From contig CALUUZ010000008.1 in NCBI GenBank assembly GCA_944324075.1, forward strand, positions 62,001 to 126,000: DNA of 64,000 nt, given 5' to 3'. Position 1 is the stretch's first letter, and each line of letters opens with the position of its first letter. Source of the stretch: Candidatus Mailhella excrementigallinarum. GTDB taxonomy: Bacteria > Desulfobacterota > Desulfovibrionia > Desulfovibrionales > Desulfovibrionaceae. The position numbers were made by a program, and so were the translations under genes. This document shows, piece after piece, positions 35,301 to 43,737 of the stretch. The notes beneath the pieces are model-generated. The model had not been told where the DNA came from, searched no databases, and saw only the letters and a program-made list of their open reading frames with translations.

Positions 35301-38042
35301 CTATTCATCCTCGATGTTTCTGACGTACATGCCGCCTTCCAGTTCGGCAAGCTCCGCCGCCTTCCTGAGCTGGGCCTCGCGCTGCTCCCGGGCCTTCTGC
35401 AGACGGGCGCGCTGCATGGCCTCGCGCTGAACCCGCGCTTCCTCCAGCATCTTGTCCCGCCGCTTTTCGAAGGTCAGCGTGGAACGCAGTGAAGCCATGC
35501 CCAGCGCGGCGATGCTGATGATGATCAGAAGAACCTTCTGAAGCTCCCAGAAGTTGAACTTGATGACGCGCTGGAGCCAGAGCAGGTTGAAACTGTCCCC
35601 GAAAAAGAGCAGCACGCACATGACGATCATGCACAGGATCAGGCTGACAAGCTCAATCCAGAAGAAGCTGCGCAGAAGAATCAGCACGAACAGCGTGGCG
35701 TCGCGCACCATGCGGAGAACCTTGAGCCGCTTTTCAAGCTTCGCCAGCTTTTCATCCAGCACGGGCTGGGAAGCCTGGGCCTGCCGGAATGCCTCGGGAG
35801 AATGAAAGTCGGAGGTGAACGCCTGGTTCAGGATGCCCGCGCAGGTATTGAAATCCCGATTGAATTCCACCAGCGCGCGCTGGAAGGGGAACCACGACGC
35901 TTCGTCCCGCACCACCTCCAGCACGCCGAGGTAAGCCTTGAAGCGTTCCTGCAGGCGCCTGATCTCCTGCTGGATAAAGGCGTTCATCTCCTCTTCGAGT
36001 TTGGGGCGGGTTCTGCATACGTTGAGGCAGGCCAGATAGTTCTCCGTTTCGCTTTCCCTGCGCAATTCGTCGATCCGCTCCAGAAACTTCGCCGCCTTTT
36101 CATGCTCCGGCGGAAACCATTTCCGCAGTTCCCTGCCCAGGCGATCCAGCTCGGCCCGCTCGGCGACGCACTTCTTGCGGGCATCCTGCCACAGGGGATA
36201 CACCGCCGTCATGAGGGCCACATGGCCGCGCTCCAGTTCGGGGTCAACCAGCAGACGGTTGAACAGCGCGGGGTCGGCGCGGATCTCGTCCGCAAACTGC
36301 GCCTGCACCGCTTCGGCAAAGCCCATCTTCACCCGGCAGACCAGCCTGCGGTAGACGGGCAGCTCCCACTGGGGCAGAAGGCGGCGAACCGTTTCATACA
36401 TCTCCATGGCGTCATTGAAGCGCCCCTGCACCTCGTGCAGGCGGGCCTGAAGGAACGTATGCCATGCCTGATGCAGGACGGAACTGCACAGAACCTCCGC
36501 CTCGTGCCAGAGGGCGGCCGCCGTTTTCAGATCGCCCCGTTCCATGGCGATGAAGCCCCGCAGGCTGCGCAGCCGCCAGTCGCGCATGACCCGGGCAATC
36601 GCGGCCTGCGTATCCTTGTCCAGCCCCGGAAGATCATTGGGAGAAGCGCGGCGGAAGCGTTCAAGCAGTTTCCAGACGGGGCTTTCCTCCGCCGGCGAAT
36701 GCTCCTCTTCCGGCTCGGCATGGATATCCTTGCCGGAAAGCTTCCATATCCGCTCGATGGAACGCGGCTGGATCACGTCGTTCACCGCGAACAGCGCGGA
36801 AAGCACCCGCCCGGCAGGCCCCTCCCTGTCCATCAGCCCGGCATAGGCCGCCGTTCCCTTGCGGTTCAGTCCCATCTCGATGGCGCGGTACGCCTCGTTG
36901 ATATCGCCGAGCGCAAGTTCGGAGCAGCCCTCCCAGAACCCCCGCGGAACAGGCTCCAGCCTGTGGCTGGGGCACCGGGCGGGATCATGGCTGCCCACTC
37001 CGCAGTAGAAACAGGGCTTGCGCCCGCCGAGAAGCTGCCCGGACATGAGCAGAGGCAGTGTTTCGCCCCGGCTCTCCCCGTCCGCCATGCGGACGGTGCA
37101 CCAGGTATCCATGGTGCTGTTCCCGCAGGAAAAGCTCAAATCCTGAATGGCGAAGCCCTCGCCCAGCAGATAGGCGTTGCGGTAGCTCATGTACGGATAG
37201 TCCGGCATGAGTCCGTCCCAGTTGATATTGACCTTGTGCGGAAGCTCGTTGTTGAAGTTCAGCCCGCGCCTGTCCACCACGGCGCTGACGCACGGCCAGT
37301 AGTGGGAAGGATCGAACTGCCGTATGCCGGAAAGCGCCAGCAGCAGCTCGCGCACCCATACGCGCAGCTTGCCGAGGTTCTCCAGCGGAACCATGAGATA
37401 GTTGTCGTTCAGGCTGTATTTCAGCTTCTGTTCGCGCAGAATGCTTTCCAGCCGTTCAAACAGGAAGCGCCAGCCCGCCTGAAAGGCCTTGTCCAGCGGA
37501 CTGCCCAGCGGACGCAGCAGCGCGTACCATCCCTGGGAGGACACATACGGCAGGCGCGGGTTGGCCCCGAGCCTGGTCCAGTCCAGAGAGGCCATTCCCT
37601 CCGGCGCGGCGGCCTGCGTGTAGCTGAGGCCGGGAATATTGGCGCCCAGCTCCTGCAGACGGGGATGAACCCACACTTGCAGTTCCGCCGCCGCTCCCGT
37701 AATATTCTGACGCGCCAGCGCGCCTTCCATGGAAACGGAAAGGCTCTGCCCCACCCCCACCTGGAGCGAGCCGGGAAATATCTGGGCCAGCGCGGTCGTG
37801 GCATTGTATTTGCCCCATACCACAAGCTTGGCCAGGGCAAGCAGGGCATCGGCGGAAAAAAAGAACCACAGGGCCTGATTTTCAATGCTGGTGACGCACA
37901 GACCGCCGTAATCCTGAAGGGTCTGCCCCACGTTGTGGTCCAGCTCGCCCTCCCAGGCCAGCCAGATGACGTACCCGTCGGAAGAGACGTTGACTTCCTG
38001 AAAGGAAGGCTGTTTTTCAAGCAGACTGGATATGGACGGCAT
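35301..38042 (-). CDS. Large membrane-anchored protein with CCHC zinc knuckle and TPR-like repeats, unknown function
   Basis: A 913-residue protein I cannot assign to a characterised family. It lacks a signal peptide. A central motif, C344-FY-C347-GVGS-H352-DPAR-C357, has exact CX2CX4HX4C zinc-knuckle spacing. Residues about 370-620 contain helical TPR-like segments (LRGFIAMERGDLKTAAALWHEAEVL and RLHEVQGRFNDAMEMYETVRRLLPQW). A coiled coil spans roughly 660-790, two or three hydrophobic helices lie at about 790-860, and the C-terminus is a highly charged Arg/Glu/Gln helix. It appears cytosolic and tethered near its C-terminus. It is divergent from the MoaE-like gene with only 32 bp between start codons. 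Function is not inferable from context. Confidence 0.85.
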   Translation of the reverse strand: MPSISSLLEKQPSFQEVNVSSDGYVIWLAWEGELDHNVGQTLQDYGGLCVTSIENQALWFFFSADALLALAKLVVWGKYNATTALAQIFPGSLQVGVGQSLSVSMEGALARQNITGAAAELQVWVHPRLQELGANIPGLSYTQAAAPEGMASLDWTRLGANPRLPYVSSQGWYALLRPLGSPLDKAFQAGWRFLFERLESILREQKLKYSLNDNYLMVPLENLGKLRVWVRELLLALSGIRQFDPSHYWPCVSAVVDRRGLNFNNELPHKVNINWDGLMPDYPYMSYRNAYLLGEGFAIQDLSFSCGNSTMDTWCTVRMADGESRGETLPLLMSGQLLGGRKPCFYCGVGSHDPARCPSHRLEPVPRGFWEGCSELALGDINEAYRAIEMGLNRKGTAAYAGLMDREGPAGRVLSALFAVNDVIQPRSIERIWKLSGKDIHAEPEEEHSPAEESPVWKLLERFRRASPNDLPGLDKDTQAAIARVMRDWRLRSLRGFIAMERGDLKTAAALWHEAEVLCSSVLHQAWHTFLQARLHEVQGRFNDAMEMYETVRRLLPQWELPVYRRLVCRVKMGFAEAVQAQFADEIRADPALFNRLLVDPELERGHVALMTAVYPLWQDARKKCVAERAELDRLGRELRKWFPPEHEKAAKFLERIDELRRESETENYLACLNVCRTRPKLEEEMNAFIQQEIRRLQERFKAYLGVLEVVRDEASWFPFQRALVEFNRDFNTCAGILNQAFTSDFHSPEAFRQAQASQPVLDEKLAKLEKRLKVLRMVRDATLFVLILLRSFFWIELVSLILCMIVMCVLLFFGDSFNLLWLQRVIKFNFWELQKVLLIIISIAALGMASLRSTLTFEKRRDKMLEEARVQREAMQRARLQKAREQREAQLRKAAELAELEGGMYVRNIEDE

Positions 38043-38074
38043 GTTTTTTTCCGTATGTGCAAGGAGTGAATGAC

Positions 38075-38437
38075 ATGGACATCAACAAAACCCTTATGGA
38101 ACTCAAGCAACTGCCCGGCTTTGCCGACAACGTGGGCATGATGCTCGTGCATAACGGCGTGGTGCGCGGCTGGGCCCGCGGGGATCATGCCCCCGTGGGC
38201 CGTGTCCGGGTGACTCCGGACAGGGCGCGCATGGAGGAAATCCGCGCCGAAATGGAGCGGCGTCCCGGCATTTTCAAAATCGTGGCCGAAGCCGCCGAAG
38301 GCGACCTGAAACCCGGGGACGACCTGCTCTTTCTCGTGGTCGCGGGAGATATCCGCGAACATGTGAAGGCCACCTTTGCCGAACTGCTCGACAGGATCAA
38401 GTCCGAAGCCGTGGTCAAGCAGGAATACCCCGCGTAA
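38075..38437 (+). CDS. MoaE-like protein (molybdopterin synthase large-subunit fold)
   Basis: A 120-residue protein resembling a short MoaE: NGVVRGWARGD near the N-terminus corresponds to the G-x-VR region. It continues with VRVTPDRARMEEIRAEMERRPGIFKIVAEAAEGDLKPGDDLLFLVVAG and ends DRIKSEAVVKQE, aligning with the LK...WK lysines (here Lys109 and Lys115). Canonical MoaE is about 150 residues and transfers sulfur from MoaD to make molybdopterin; this one lacks the usual PFWK context, so activity is uncertain. ATG 38075 follows AAGGAGTGAATGAC. No other moa genes are in the window. Confidence 0.72.
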   Translation: MDINKTLMELKQLPGFADNVGMMLVHNGVVRGWARGDHAPVGRVRVTPDRARMEEIRAEMERRPGIFKIVAEAAEGDLKPGDDLLFLVVAGDIREHVKATFAELLDRIKSEAVVKQEYPA

Positions 38438-38487
38438 CGGACGTTCCCGCGCCGTTATGCCTTATATCGGCATATCGCGTGAAAGCA

Positions 38488-39411
38488 TTATGGCAGGAAT
38501 CCGTTTCCGCCCTTCCCGGTTCTGGCCCTGGCCACCATCGAGCGCGTCAGAAGACGGCTTTCCAGCACGGTATCCCCCTCTCCGCCGCTGATTCTGTTGC
38601 TGAGAAACTCCAGACACCAGCCGGGAGCGGGGCGGCGCAGCAGCTCAAGCGGAGCCAGCCTTTCCTCTTCCGCCGGCAGGCGCTCCATGTACATGCGCGC
38701 GGCTGCGGGATATATGATATGATCCTCCGCCGAGGCAAGCACTATGCCGTTCAGCCAGGATACCTCCGCACTCGCCTCCATCGGCCTGCACAGCAGCATG
38801 GACGCAAGATCGGCATGACTGTCATCCTGCGATTCAAGAATGAGCATGAGGCTGTTGCGGGTCGAAAAGAGCTGCCCCGTATATTCAATGCAGTATTCTC
38901 CCTGCATGGAAAAGCAGCGCGTCATGACAAACGGATGTTCCAGACTCTCGAAGCGTATCAGCGACGCATGCACCGCGCCGAGGTTGTTGAGGACAAGATT
39001 GTACGCCAGAAATGCCCCCCGCAGCCGCTCGAACAGGCGTGAACTCTCCGCCGGAGAACAGGCGTCGAACGCCCTGAAGCGCAGGCCGGAATAGAGGAAG
39101 GAGCGGAAACGGGCGGCATGGATTCTGCGTTCCTCCTCCGAAATGCCGTTGGCGTCGCAAATCCGCCGCATGAAGGCGTCCAGTTCAAGATGAAAGTCCA
39201 CCGGCTCGATATTGGCCGCCCTGCAGAACTGCCGAAGCTTGGGGTAGCTGGGCAGATTCTGCCCGGCCCGCCAGGCGTTGAGCGTGGTGACGGTGAGCTG
39301 CCCCCCCGCGTCGCGGATCTTCTCCACCAGCACGCGCGGAGAGAGCAGCAGCAGGGAAAAACGTATCTTTTCCGCAAAATCCGCAATATCCGTAATGCCG
39401 TATCTGGGCAT
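38488..39411 (-). CDS. HTH-type transcriptional regulator facing the flavoprotein operon
   Basis: A 307-residue protein with an N-terminal helix-turn-helix (about 35-75; LTVTTLNAWRAGQNLPSYPKLRQFCRAANI) and a C-terminal alpha/beta region that I do not recognise, with CFSMQGEYCIEYTGQLFS as its best conserved-looking segment. ATG 39411 is preceded by CGGAGGTGGCG, the best ribosome binding site in the frame; an ATG at 39456 is an alternative. It is divergent from the flavoprotein operon across 555 bp that contain a 26-bp palindrome, so it probably controls that operon. The large second domain may bind a ligand. Confidence 0.75.
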   Translation of the reverse strand: MPRYGITDIADFAEKIRFSLLLLSPRVLVEKIRDAGGQLTVTTLNAWRAGQNLPSYPKLRQFCRAANIEPVDFHLELDAFMRRICDANGISEEERRIHAARFRSFLYSGLRFRAFDACSPAESSRLFERLRGAFLAYNLVLNNLGAVHASLIRFESLEHPFVMTRCFSMQGEYCIEYTGQLFSTRNSLMLILESQDDSHADLASMLLCRPMEASAEVSWLNGIVLASAEDHIIYPAAARMYMERLPAEEERLAPLELLRRPAPGWCLEFLSNRISGGEGDTVLESRLLTRSMVARARTGKGGNGFLP

Positions 39412-39800
39412 CGCCACCTCCGGGCCGTCTCCGGCAGGGATTTCCCGTTCATGCATCCAGAGCAGATCAGCTTTGAACTTTTGCAGTTTTAAAGTCCGGG
39501 GACACGCCCGCTCCGGCATCTGACAGCGCAAAGAACTGCGCCTGCGCCTGCGCGGCGGCCGCCTGCTCCGCAGTCGGAAGGGCATTTTCAGGCCGAAAAT
39601 GCTCCATATGGGGTGAAGCGCCGACATCCCGGACCGTCCCCGGGGTTCCATGCCCGGAGCCGGAAAAACGCGAAACTCCCGCCGCGCTCTGCTTCCGTGT
39701 CCATGTTCAGGCCGGGCCGCTTTCAATATCAGCATAATTCCATGCGGAGAACCGCGTCAACTGCATCGGCGCGCATGTCGTGCCCCGCGGCCTTCGTCTT
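39412..39800. other. Intergenic region between regulator and flavoprotein operon, left part
   Basis: About 390 bp with no repeat of families A to D and no supportable gene; short open frames in it match nothing. It may hold the regulator promoter. Together with the palindrome and leader peptide that follow, it makes up the divergent control region. Confidence 0.4.
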
Positions 39801-39826
39801 TGAATGTCTGTCCGGACAGACATTCA
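39801..39826. promoter_or_regulatory. 26-bp perfect palindrome, candidate operator
   Basis: TGAATGTCTGTCC followed directly by its exact complement, with weaker symmetry continuing outward (CGTC on the left, GACG on the right). It lies 141 bp before the flavoprotein start and about 390 bp from the divergent regulator start. A perfect even palindrome of this length without a T run suits a dimeric DNA-binding protein better than a terminator. The HTH regulator encoded alongside is the obvious candidate, by inference only. Confidence 0.6.
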
Positions 39827-39940
39827 GGGACGAAACAAGGCAAATGAAAGGGAAAAAATATTGTTGAGGAGTTTCGGGGCATCATGTATCAGGGACAATA
39901 AGGAAGCTCCCCGCGGTTCTGTCGCCGCCGGGAGGAAGTT

Positions 39941-39970
39941 ATGCCCCTTCAGCAAAGGAATTTTCGATGA
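39941..39970 (+). CDS. Nine-codon leader peptide overlapping the flavoprotein start
   Basis: An ATG with a strong ribosome binding site (GGGAGGAAGTT) opens a frame encoding MPLQQRNFR. It ends at a TGA that shares bases with the ATG of the flavoprotein gene (ATGA). The flavoprotein has its own AAAGGAATTTTCG site inside the leader frame. The overlap suggests translational coupling or a control peptide. It is too short to recognise by homology, so expression is unproven. Confidence 0.45.
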   Translation: MPLQQRNFR

Positions 39971-41712
39971 AAACACTGCAATGCGACGTCGCCGTCGTCG
40001 GAGGCGGCCCGGCCGGGACCTTCGCCGCCGTCAAGGCGGCGGAAAACGGAGCCAGGGTCATCCTGCTCGACAAGGGCTATGTCGGCAAGAGCGGATGCGG
40101 CACCTTCGGCGCGGGTTCCTTCAAGGCCTGGCTCAGGGAGGAGGACTCCCTCGATCTGTGGTACGGCAAGGCGGTGGAGGAAGGCTTTTTCATCAACGAT
40201 CAGGACTGGCTGAAAAAGCATTTCGACACCATCGGCGACCGCGTGAAGGAGCTTGAGGCATGGGGCGTGACGTTCGAGAAGAACGAGGACGGCACCTACC
40301 GCCGCATCGAAGGCCAGGGGTCTTCCGACAAGCGCCCGATCAAGACGCTCATGTTCCACGGCCCGCAGTTCATGGAAGTGATGCGCAGGGTCTGCCGAGA
40401 AAAGGGCGTGACCATCGTGGACAGGGTCATGGTTGACGCGCTGCTGCACGACAGGGACAACCCCCGCGCCATCCGCGGCGTCGTCGGCTTTCACGGCGTC
40501 AGCGGGGAAATGCATGTGGTCAGGGCCAGGGCCGTGGTGCTCACCGCCGGCGCGCAGGCCTACAAGTCCCATTACGCCGATCTGCACATGGAAACGGGCG
40601 ACGCCCATATCATGGGGCTTGAGGCCGGAGCCGCCCTTGCCAACTATGAATTCAACTGCCATCAGCTCACGCACGGAAACTTCGCCACGCACGGCATGAA
40701 CGTCTCGCAGGGGCTCGGCGCGAAGTTCGTCAACGCCCTCGGGGAGGATTTCACCGCAAAATACGATCCGGAATACGCCTCGCACGGCAACCTGTGGCGT
40801 ATTTCCGCATCCATGGCGATGGAAGTGAAATTCGGGCGCGGTCCGCTCTATTTCGACTACTCCTCCTACACGCCGCAGGACTGGGAACTGTTCGAGCGCA
40901 CCCTGCCTCTCATGTACCGCTCGTACGAGCAGGCCGGTTATGTGGACGGAAACCGCAGGGTCATCCAGGGCAAACTGAGCTGGGTATCCGCGCTGATCGG
41001 CAATGTCGGCTTCGGCGGTGGCCTGTTCATCGACCTTGACGGGCGCACCACCCTTGAGGGGCTGTACGCGGCGGGCGACGCTTCCTACGGCCCCACTTCC
41101 GGCGTGGAAGGATTCTGCGCCTATGCCATGCCCGCGGCATCCACCACCGGAGCGGCCGTGGGAGAGGCCAGCGCGAAATATGCCGCCACTGTGGGCAGTT
41201 TCGAGATCGACGAGGCCGAAGTCGAAAGCCTGACGCGGAAACTCACCGCCCCGCTGCGCAATCCGCAGGGCGTGGACCCCTCCCATGTGGTCATTGCCGT
41301 GCAGGAAGCCCTGTTCCCCTATGACGTCTACATCCTGCGCACGGAGGAAAAGATGCTCGCCGCGCTGAAGCGCATCCGCGAAATCAAGCGGCATGACGTG
41401 CCCCGCCTGCGCGCGCTGGACGCCCACGGCCTGCGTTTTGCGCTGGAAGCCCGGAACATGGTTCTCAGCGCGGAAGTCATGCTTGCCGCCGCCCTGCACC
41501 GCAAGGAAAGCCGCGGTTCTCACCTGCGCCTCGACTACCCGGAAATCGACAACGAAAACTGGCTGAAATGGATACTTGTCGAACTCCGGGACGACGAACC
41601 GGTTCTGAGCACAAGGGACATTCCCATTGAACGTTATCCGCTCCGTCCGGAGCACAAGCGTGAACTGCACGCGTCCATCGCCGCCGCCAGAAGACTCGGG
41701 GAGGAAATATAA
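39967..41712 (+). CDS. FAD-dependent fumarate-reductase/AprA-like flavoprotein
   Basis: A 581-residue flavoprotein of the succinate dehydrogenase/fumarate reductase/adenylylsulfate reductase alpha family. The FAD-binding Rossmann motif is VAVVGGGPAGTFAAVKAAENG (residues about 8-28). A GKSGCGTFGAG segment follows and GLYAAGDASYGPTSGVEGFCAYAMPAA closes the FAD domain. A helical C-terminal domain (about 420-580) is present, as in this family. There is no signal peptide, so it is cytoplasmic. The next gene, overlapping by one base, encodes a dicluster ferredoxin, an AprAB-like pairing. Dedicated APS reductase is usually longer and adjacent to sat or qmo, absent here, so a different substrate is likely. 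Confidence 0.85.
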   Translation: MKTLQCDVAVVGGGPAGTFAAVKAAENGARVILLDKGYVGKSGCGTFGAGSFKAWLREEDSLDLWYGKAVEEGFFINDQDWLKKHFDTIGDRVKELEAWGVTFEKNEDGTYRRIEGQGSSDKRPIKTLMFHGPQFMEVMRRVCREKGVTIVDRVMVDALLHDRDNPRAIRGVVGFHGVSGEMHVVRARAVVLTAGAQAYKSHYADLHMETGDAHIMGLEAGAALANYEFNCHQLTHGNFATHGMNVSQGLGAKFVNALGEDFTAKYDPEYASHGNLWRISASMAMEVKFGRGPLYFDYSSYTPQDWELFERTLPLMYRSYEQAGYVDGNRRVIQGKLSWVSALIGNVGFGGGLFIDLDGRTTLEGLYAAGDASYGPTSGVEGFCAYAMPAASTTGAAVGEASAKYAATVGSFEIDEAEVESLTRKLTAPLRNPQGVDPSHVVIAVQEALFPYDVYILRTEEKMLAALKRIREIKRHDVPRLRALDAHGLRFALEARNMVLSAEVMLAAALHRKESRGSHLRLDYPEIDNENWLKWILVELRDDEPVLSTRDIPIERYPLRPEHKRELHASIAAARRLGEEI

Positions 41713-41933
41713 TGGGCATCCGGCATATCGACTACGACAAGTGTACCCGCTGCGGCCGCTGCGTGACCTACTGCCCGCAGGACGTTCTGCGCCCCGACGG
41801 GGAAAGGCGTCCGGTCATCACCTATCTTCAGGACTGCCAGTCCTGTTTCCTGTGCGAAAAATACTGCCCGGCCGGAGCCATTGCCGTTTCCGCCGACCGG
41901 GAACGGCGGCCCATCCTGCCGTGGAAAATCTGA
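41712..41933 (+). CDS. Dicluster [4Fe-4S] ferredoxin, partner of the flavoprotein
   Basis: A 73-residue ferredoxin with two cluster motifs, CTRCGRCVTYCP and CQSCFLCEKYCP. The ATG overlaps the flavoprotein stop (TAATG), so equimolar co-synthesis is expected. It is shorter than AprB, which has a long C-terminal extension, and more like a minimal electron-transfer subunit. It probably passes electrons between the FAD of the flavoprotein and a low-potential carrier. Confidence 0.93.
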   Translation: MGIRHIDYDKCTRCGRCVTYCPQDVLRPDGERRPVITYLQDCQSCFLCEKYCPAGAIAVSADRERRPILPWKI

Positions 41934-42063
41934 CGGGAAGACCGGGAACATGCTCCGGAACGCCGTCCTCCCGGCCAGGGCGGCGTTCCGGCACGCAGCC
42001 GGCAGACAATATCCCCGGCTTCCGGCAGTCAGGAAGCCGGGACAGCACATGGAGGACATTCCC

Positions 42064-42201
42064 ATGATAGCCAACATGCCCGCCTCAACCTTCCTCCTGT
42101 ACATCGGCGCATTTCTGGCCCAGTTCGTCTTCGTCATCGCCTACGGCATCTGGTGGTGCCTTCAGGGCCGCGGCGCTTCGGACAAAAACAAGCGGAACTG
42201 A
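42064..42201 (+). CDS. Small single-helix membrane protein, symporter accessory type
   Basis: A 45-residue protein, MIANMPASTFLLYIGAFLAQ leading into one membrane helix (about 8-32, ending YGIWWCLQG), followed by a short charged tail. Small proteins of this kind commonly sit directly upstream of sodium:solute symporter genes and are described as symporter accessory proteins. The spacing here is 12 bp, and GGAGGACATTCCC precedes the ATG. It could stabilise or assemble the symporter. About 130 bp between the ferredoxin stop and this start contain no gene. Confidence 0.7.
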   Translation: MIANMPASTFLLYIGAFLAQFVFVIAYGIWWCLQGRGASDKNKRN

Positions 42202-42213
42202 GGGAGACACGTC

Positions 42214-43680
42214 ATGATGATCGCCATTCTCGTCGTCTATTTCGGCCTCATGCTGTTCATCGGATACCTTGCCTCGCGCCGGGTCAAGGACTCCAGGGAC
42301 TACTTTCTCGGCGGCAGGGGCTTCGGCCCCTGGTTCACCGCCTTCAAGTTCGCCGCCACATGGGAAAGCGGCGTCAAGCTGGTGGGCAGTCCGGGCATGG
42401 CATGGAACGCCGGCTGGTCGTCCCTGGCCATGGGGATCGGCACCCCCCTGTGCTACTTCTTTTCCTTCCGCGTGTTCGGGCAGAGGCTCAAGCTGGCCTT
42501 TGACCATTTCAACGTGCTCACCCTTCCGCAGATGCTGGAAAAACGCTACGACAGCCGCGCCGTGCGCGTCATTTCCGCCGTCGCCATCCTGATCGGGCTG
42601 GGCGGATCGCTGGTGGCGCAGTTCAAGGCCACCGGGGAAATCTTCTCCGCCATTCTCGGCACGGACTATCCGGCCGGCCTGCTCATCGGCTCCGTCATCG
42701 TGGGAATCTACTGCATCATGGGCGGTTATCTCGCCTCGGTCTGGACCGACTTCATCCAGGGCATCATCATGGTGTTCGGCTCCGTCGCCATTTTCGCGGC
42801 CACGGCGCATGCGGCCTTCGGCGGGCTCTCTCCCGACCTTCTGTCCCAGCTCAACGCCGCGCTCGGCTCCATCGATCCCAACCTGCTCGACATCACGGGC
42901 GGCGGCAAGATGAGCTGGTCCAACCTGTTCATCATCCTCGCCATCACCATGCTGGTGGGCATCGCCATGCCCCAGCAGAGCGTGGCCATCTTCTCCATGC
43001 GCGACGTGCGCACCGCGCGCGTGGCCATGATCGTCTGCGTGGTGTTTTCCGCCATTCTTGCCTGGAGTCTGGCCCTGACCGGGATGATGAGCCACATGGT
43101 GCTTGATCCGGCGGACGTGAAGAATCCCGATCTGGTCATTCCCCTGCTCATCCCCAGGGTGCTCTCTCCCCTGCTCGGCGGCATCTATCTCGCCGCGGTG
43201 CTTGCCGCCATCATGTCCACGGTGAGCGGTTCCATCGTGGTGGCGGCCTCCTCGCTGACGGAGGACATCTTCAAGCTGGCCATTCCCGAACGCTACAACC
43301 GTTCCCCCATGTTCTACAACCGCGTGGGCTCCACAATCTTTGTCCTTCTGCCCCTGCTTCTTGCCGTCAAACCCCCGGCCATCATCTTCTGGATCGGCGT
43401 CTTCGCCTTCGGCTTCCTGGTGTTCACCTTCCTCATGCCCATGGCGGGCGTCATCCTGATCCCCTCCGCAACCAGACAGGCCGTCATCGTCCAGATGATC
43501 AGCACCATGATCATCATTCCCGTCTGGACCATCTGGCTCCAGAAGGCCACGGGCATTCCCGCCCTGCTCATCGGCCTGATCGGCGCGCCGCTCATCTTTT
43601 TCATCGTCAACGCCGTCTGCAGGAAAAGCGAACCGGCTCCGGAAATCCACGCGCTGTGGGACAAGTTCCGCCAGCTCTGA
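42214..43680 (+). CDS. Sodium:solute symporter (SSS family)
   Basis: A 488-residue transporter of about 13 membrane helices. It shows SSS-family features including GRGFGPWFTAFKFAATWESG near the N-terminus, LTLPQMLEKRYDSRAVR, and a GGYLASVWTDFIQGIIMVFG segment. It uses the sodium gradient for uptake; relatives carry proline, pantothenate, carboxylates or sugars, and the substrate cannot be read here. GGGAGACACGTC precedes the ATG. It follows the small accessory protein and precedes two more genes on the same strand, so its cargo is probably the substrate of the operon enzymes. Confidence 0.93.
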   Translation: MMIAILVVYFGLMLFIGYLASRRVKDSRDYFLGGRGFGPWFTAFKFAATWESGVKLVGSPGMAWNAGWSSLAMGIGTPLCYFFSFRVFGQRLKLAFDHFNVLTLPQMLEKRYDSRAVRVISAVAILIGLGGSLVAQFKATGEIFSAILGTDYPAGLLIGSVIVGIYCIMGGYLASVWTDFIQGIIMVFGSVAIFAATAHAAFGGLSPDLLSQLNAALGSIDPNLLDITGGGKMSWSNLFIILAITMLVGIAMPQQSVAIFSMRDVRTARVAMIVCVVFSAILAWSLALTGMMSHMVLDPADVKNPDLVIPLLIPRVLSPLLGGIYLAAVLAAIMSTVSGSIVVAASSLTEDIFKLAIPERYNRSPMFYNRVGSTIFVLLPLLLAVKPPAIIFWIGVFAFGFLVFTFLMPMAGVILIPSATRQAVIVQMISTMIIIPVWTIWLQKATGIPALLIGLIGAPLIFFIVNAVCRKSEPAPEIHALWDKFRQL

Positions 43681-43688
43681 TTCTCCTC

Positions 43689-43718
43689 CGCGTCCGGCGT
43701 CACCCGGCGCCGGACGCG
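43689..43718. other. Perfect 11-bp GC hairpin between symporter and next gene
   Basis: CGCGTCCGGCG pairs exactly with its complement across 8 bases, just after the symporter stop. A run of A rather than T follows on the plus strand. It may protect or partially terminate the upstream mRNA. Confidence 0.45.
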
Positions 43719-43737
43719 AAAAACACGGAACACGACC

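Noticed and set aside
39785-39835. The palindrome at 39801 as an intrinsic terminator.
   Set aside because: No T run on either strand and no gene ends close by; an operator fits the context better.
39967-41933. Assignment as the dissimilatory adenylylsulfate reductase AprBA.
   Set aside because: The flavoprotein is shorter than AprA, gene order is alpha then ferredoxin, the ferredoxin lacks the AprB extension, and sat and qmo are absent. Kept as AprAB-like only.
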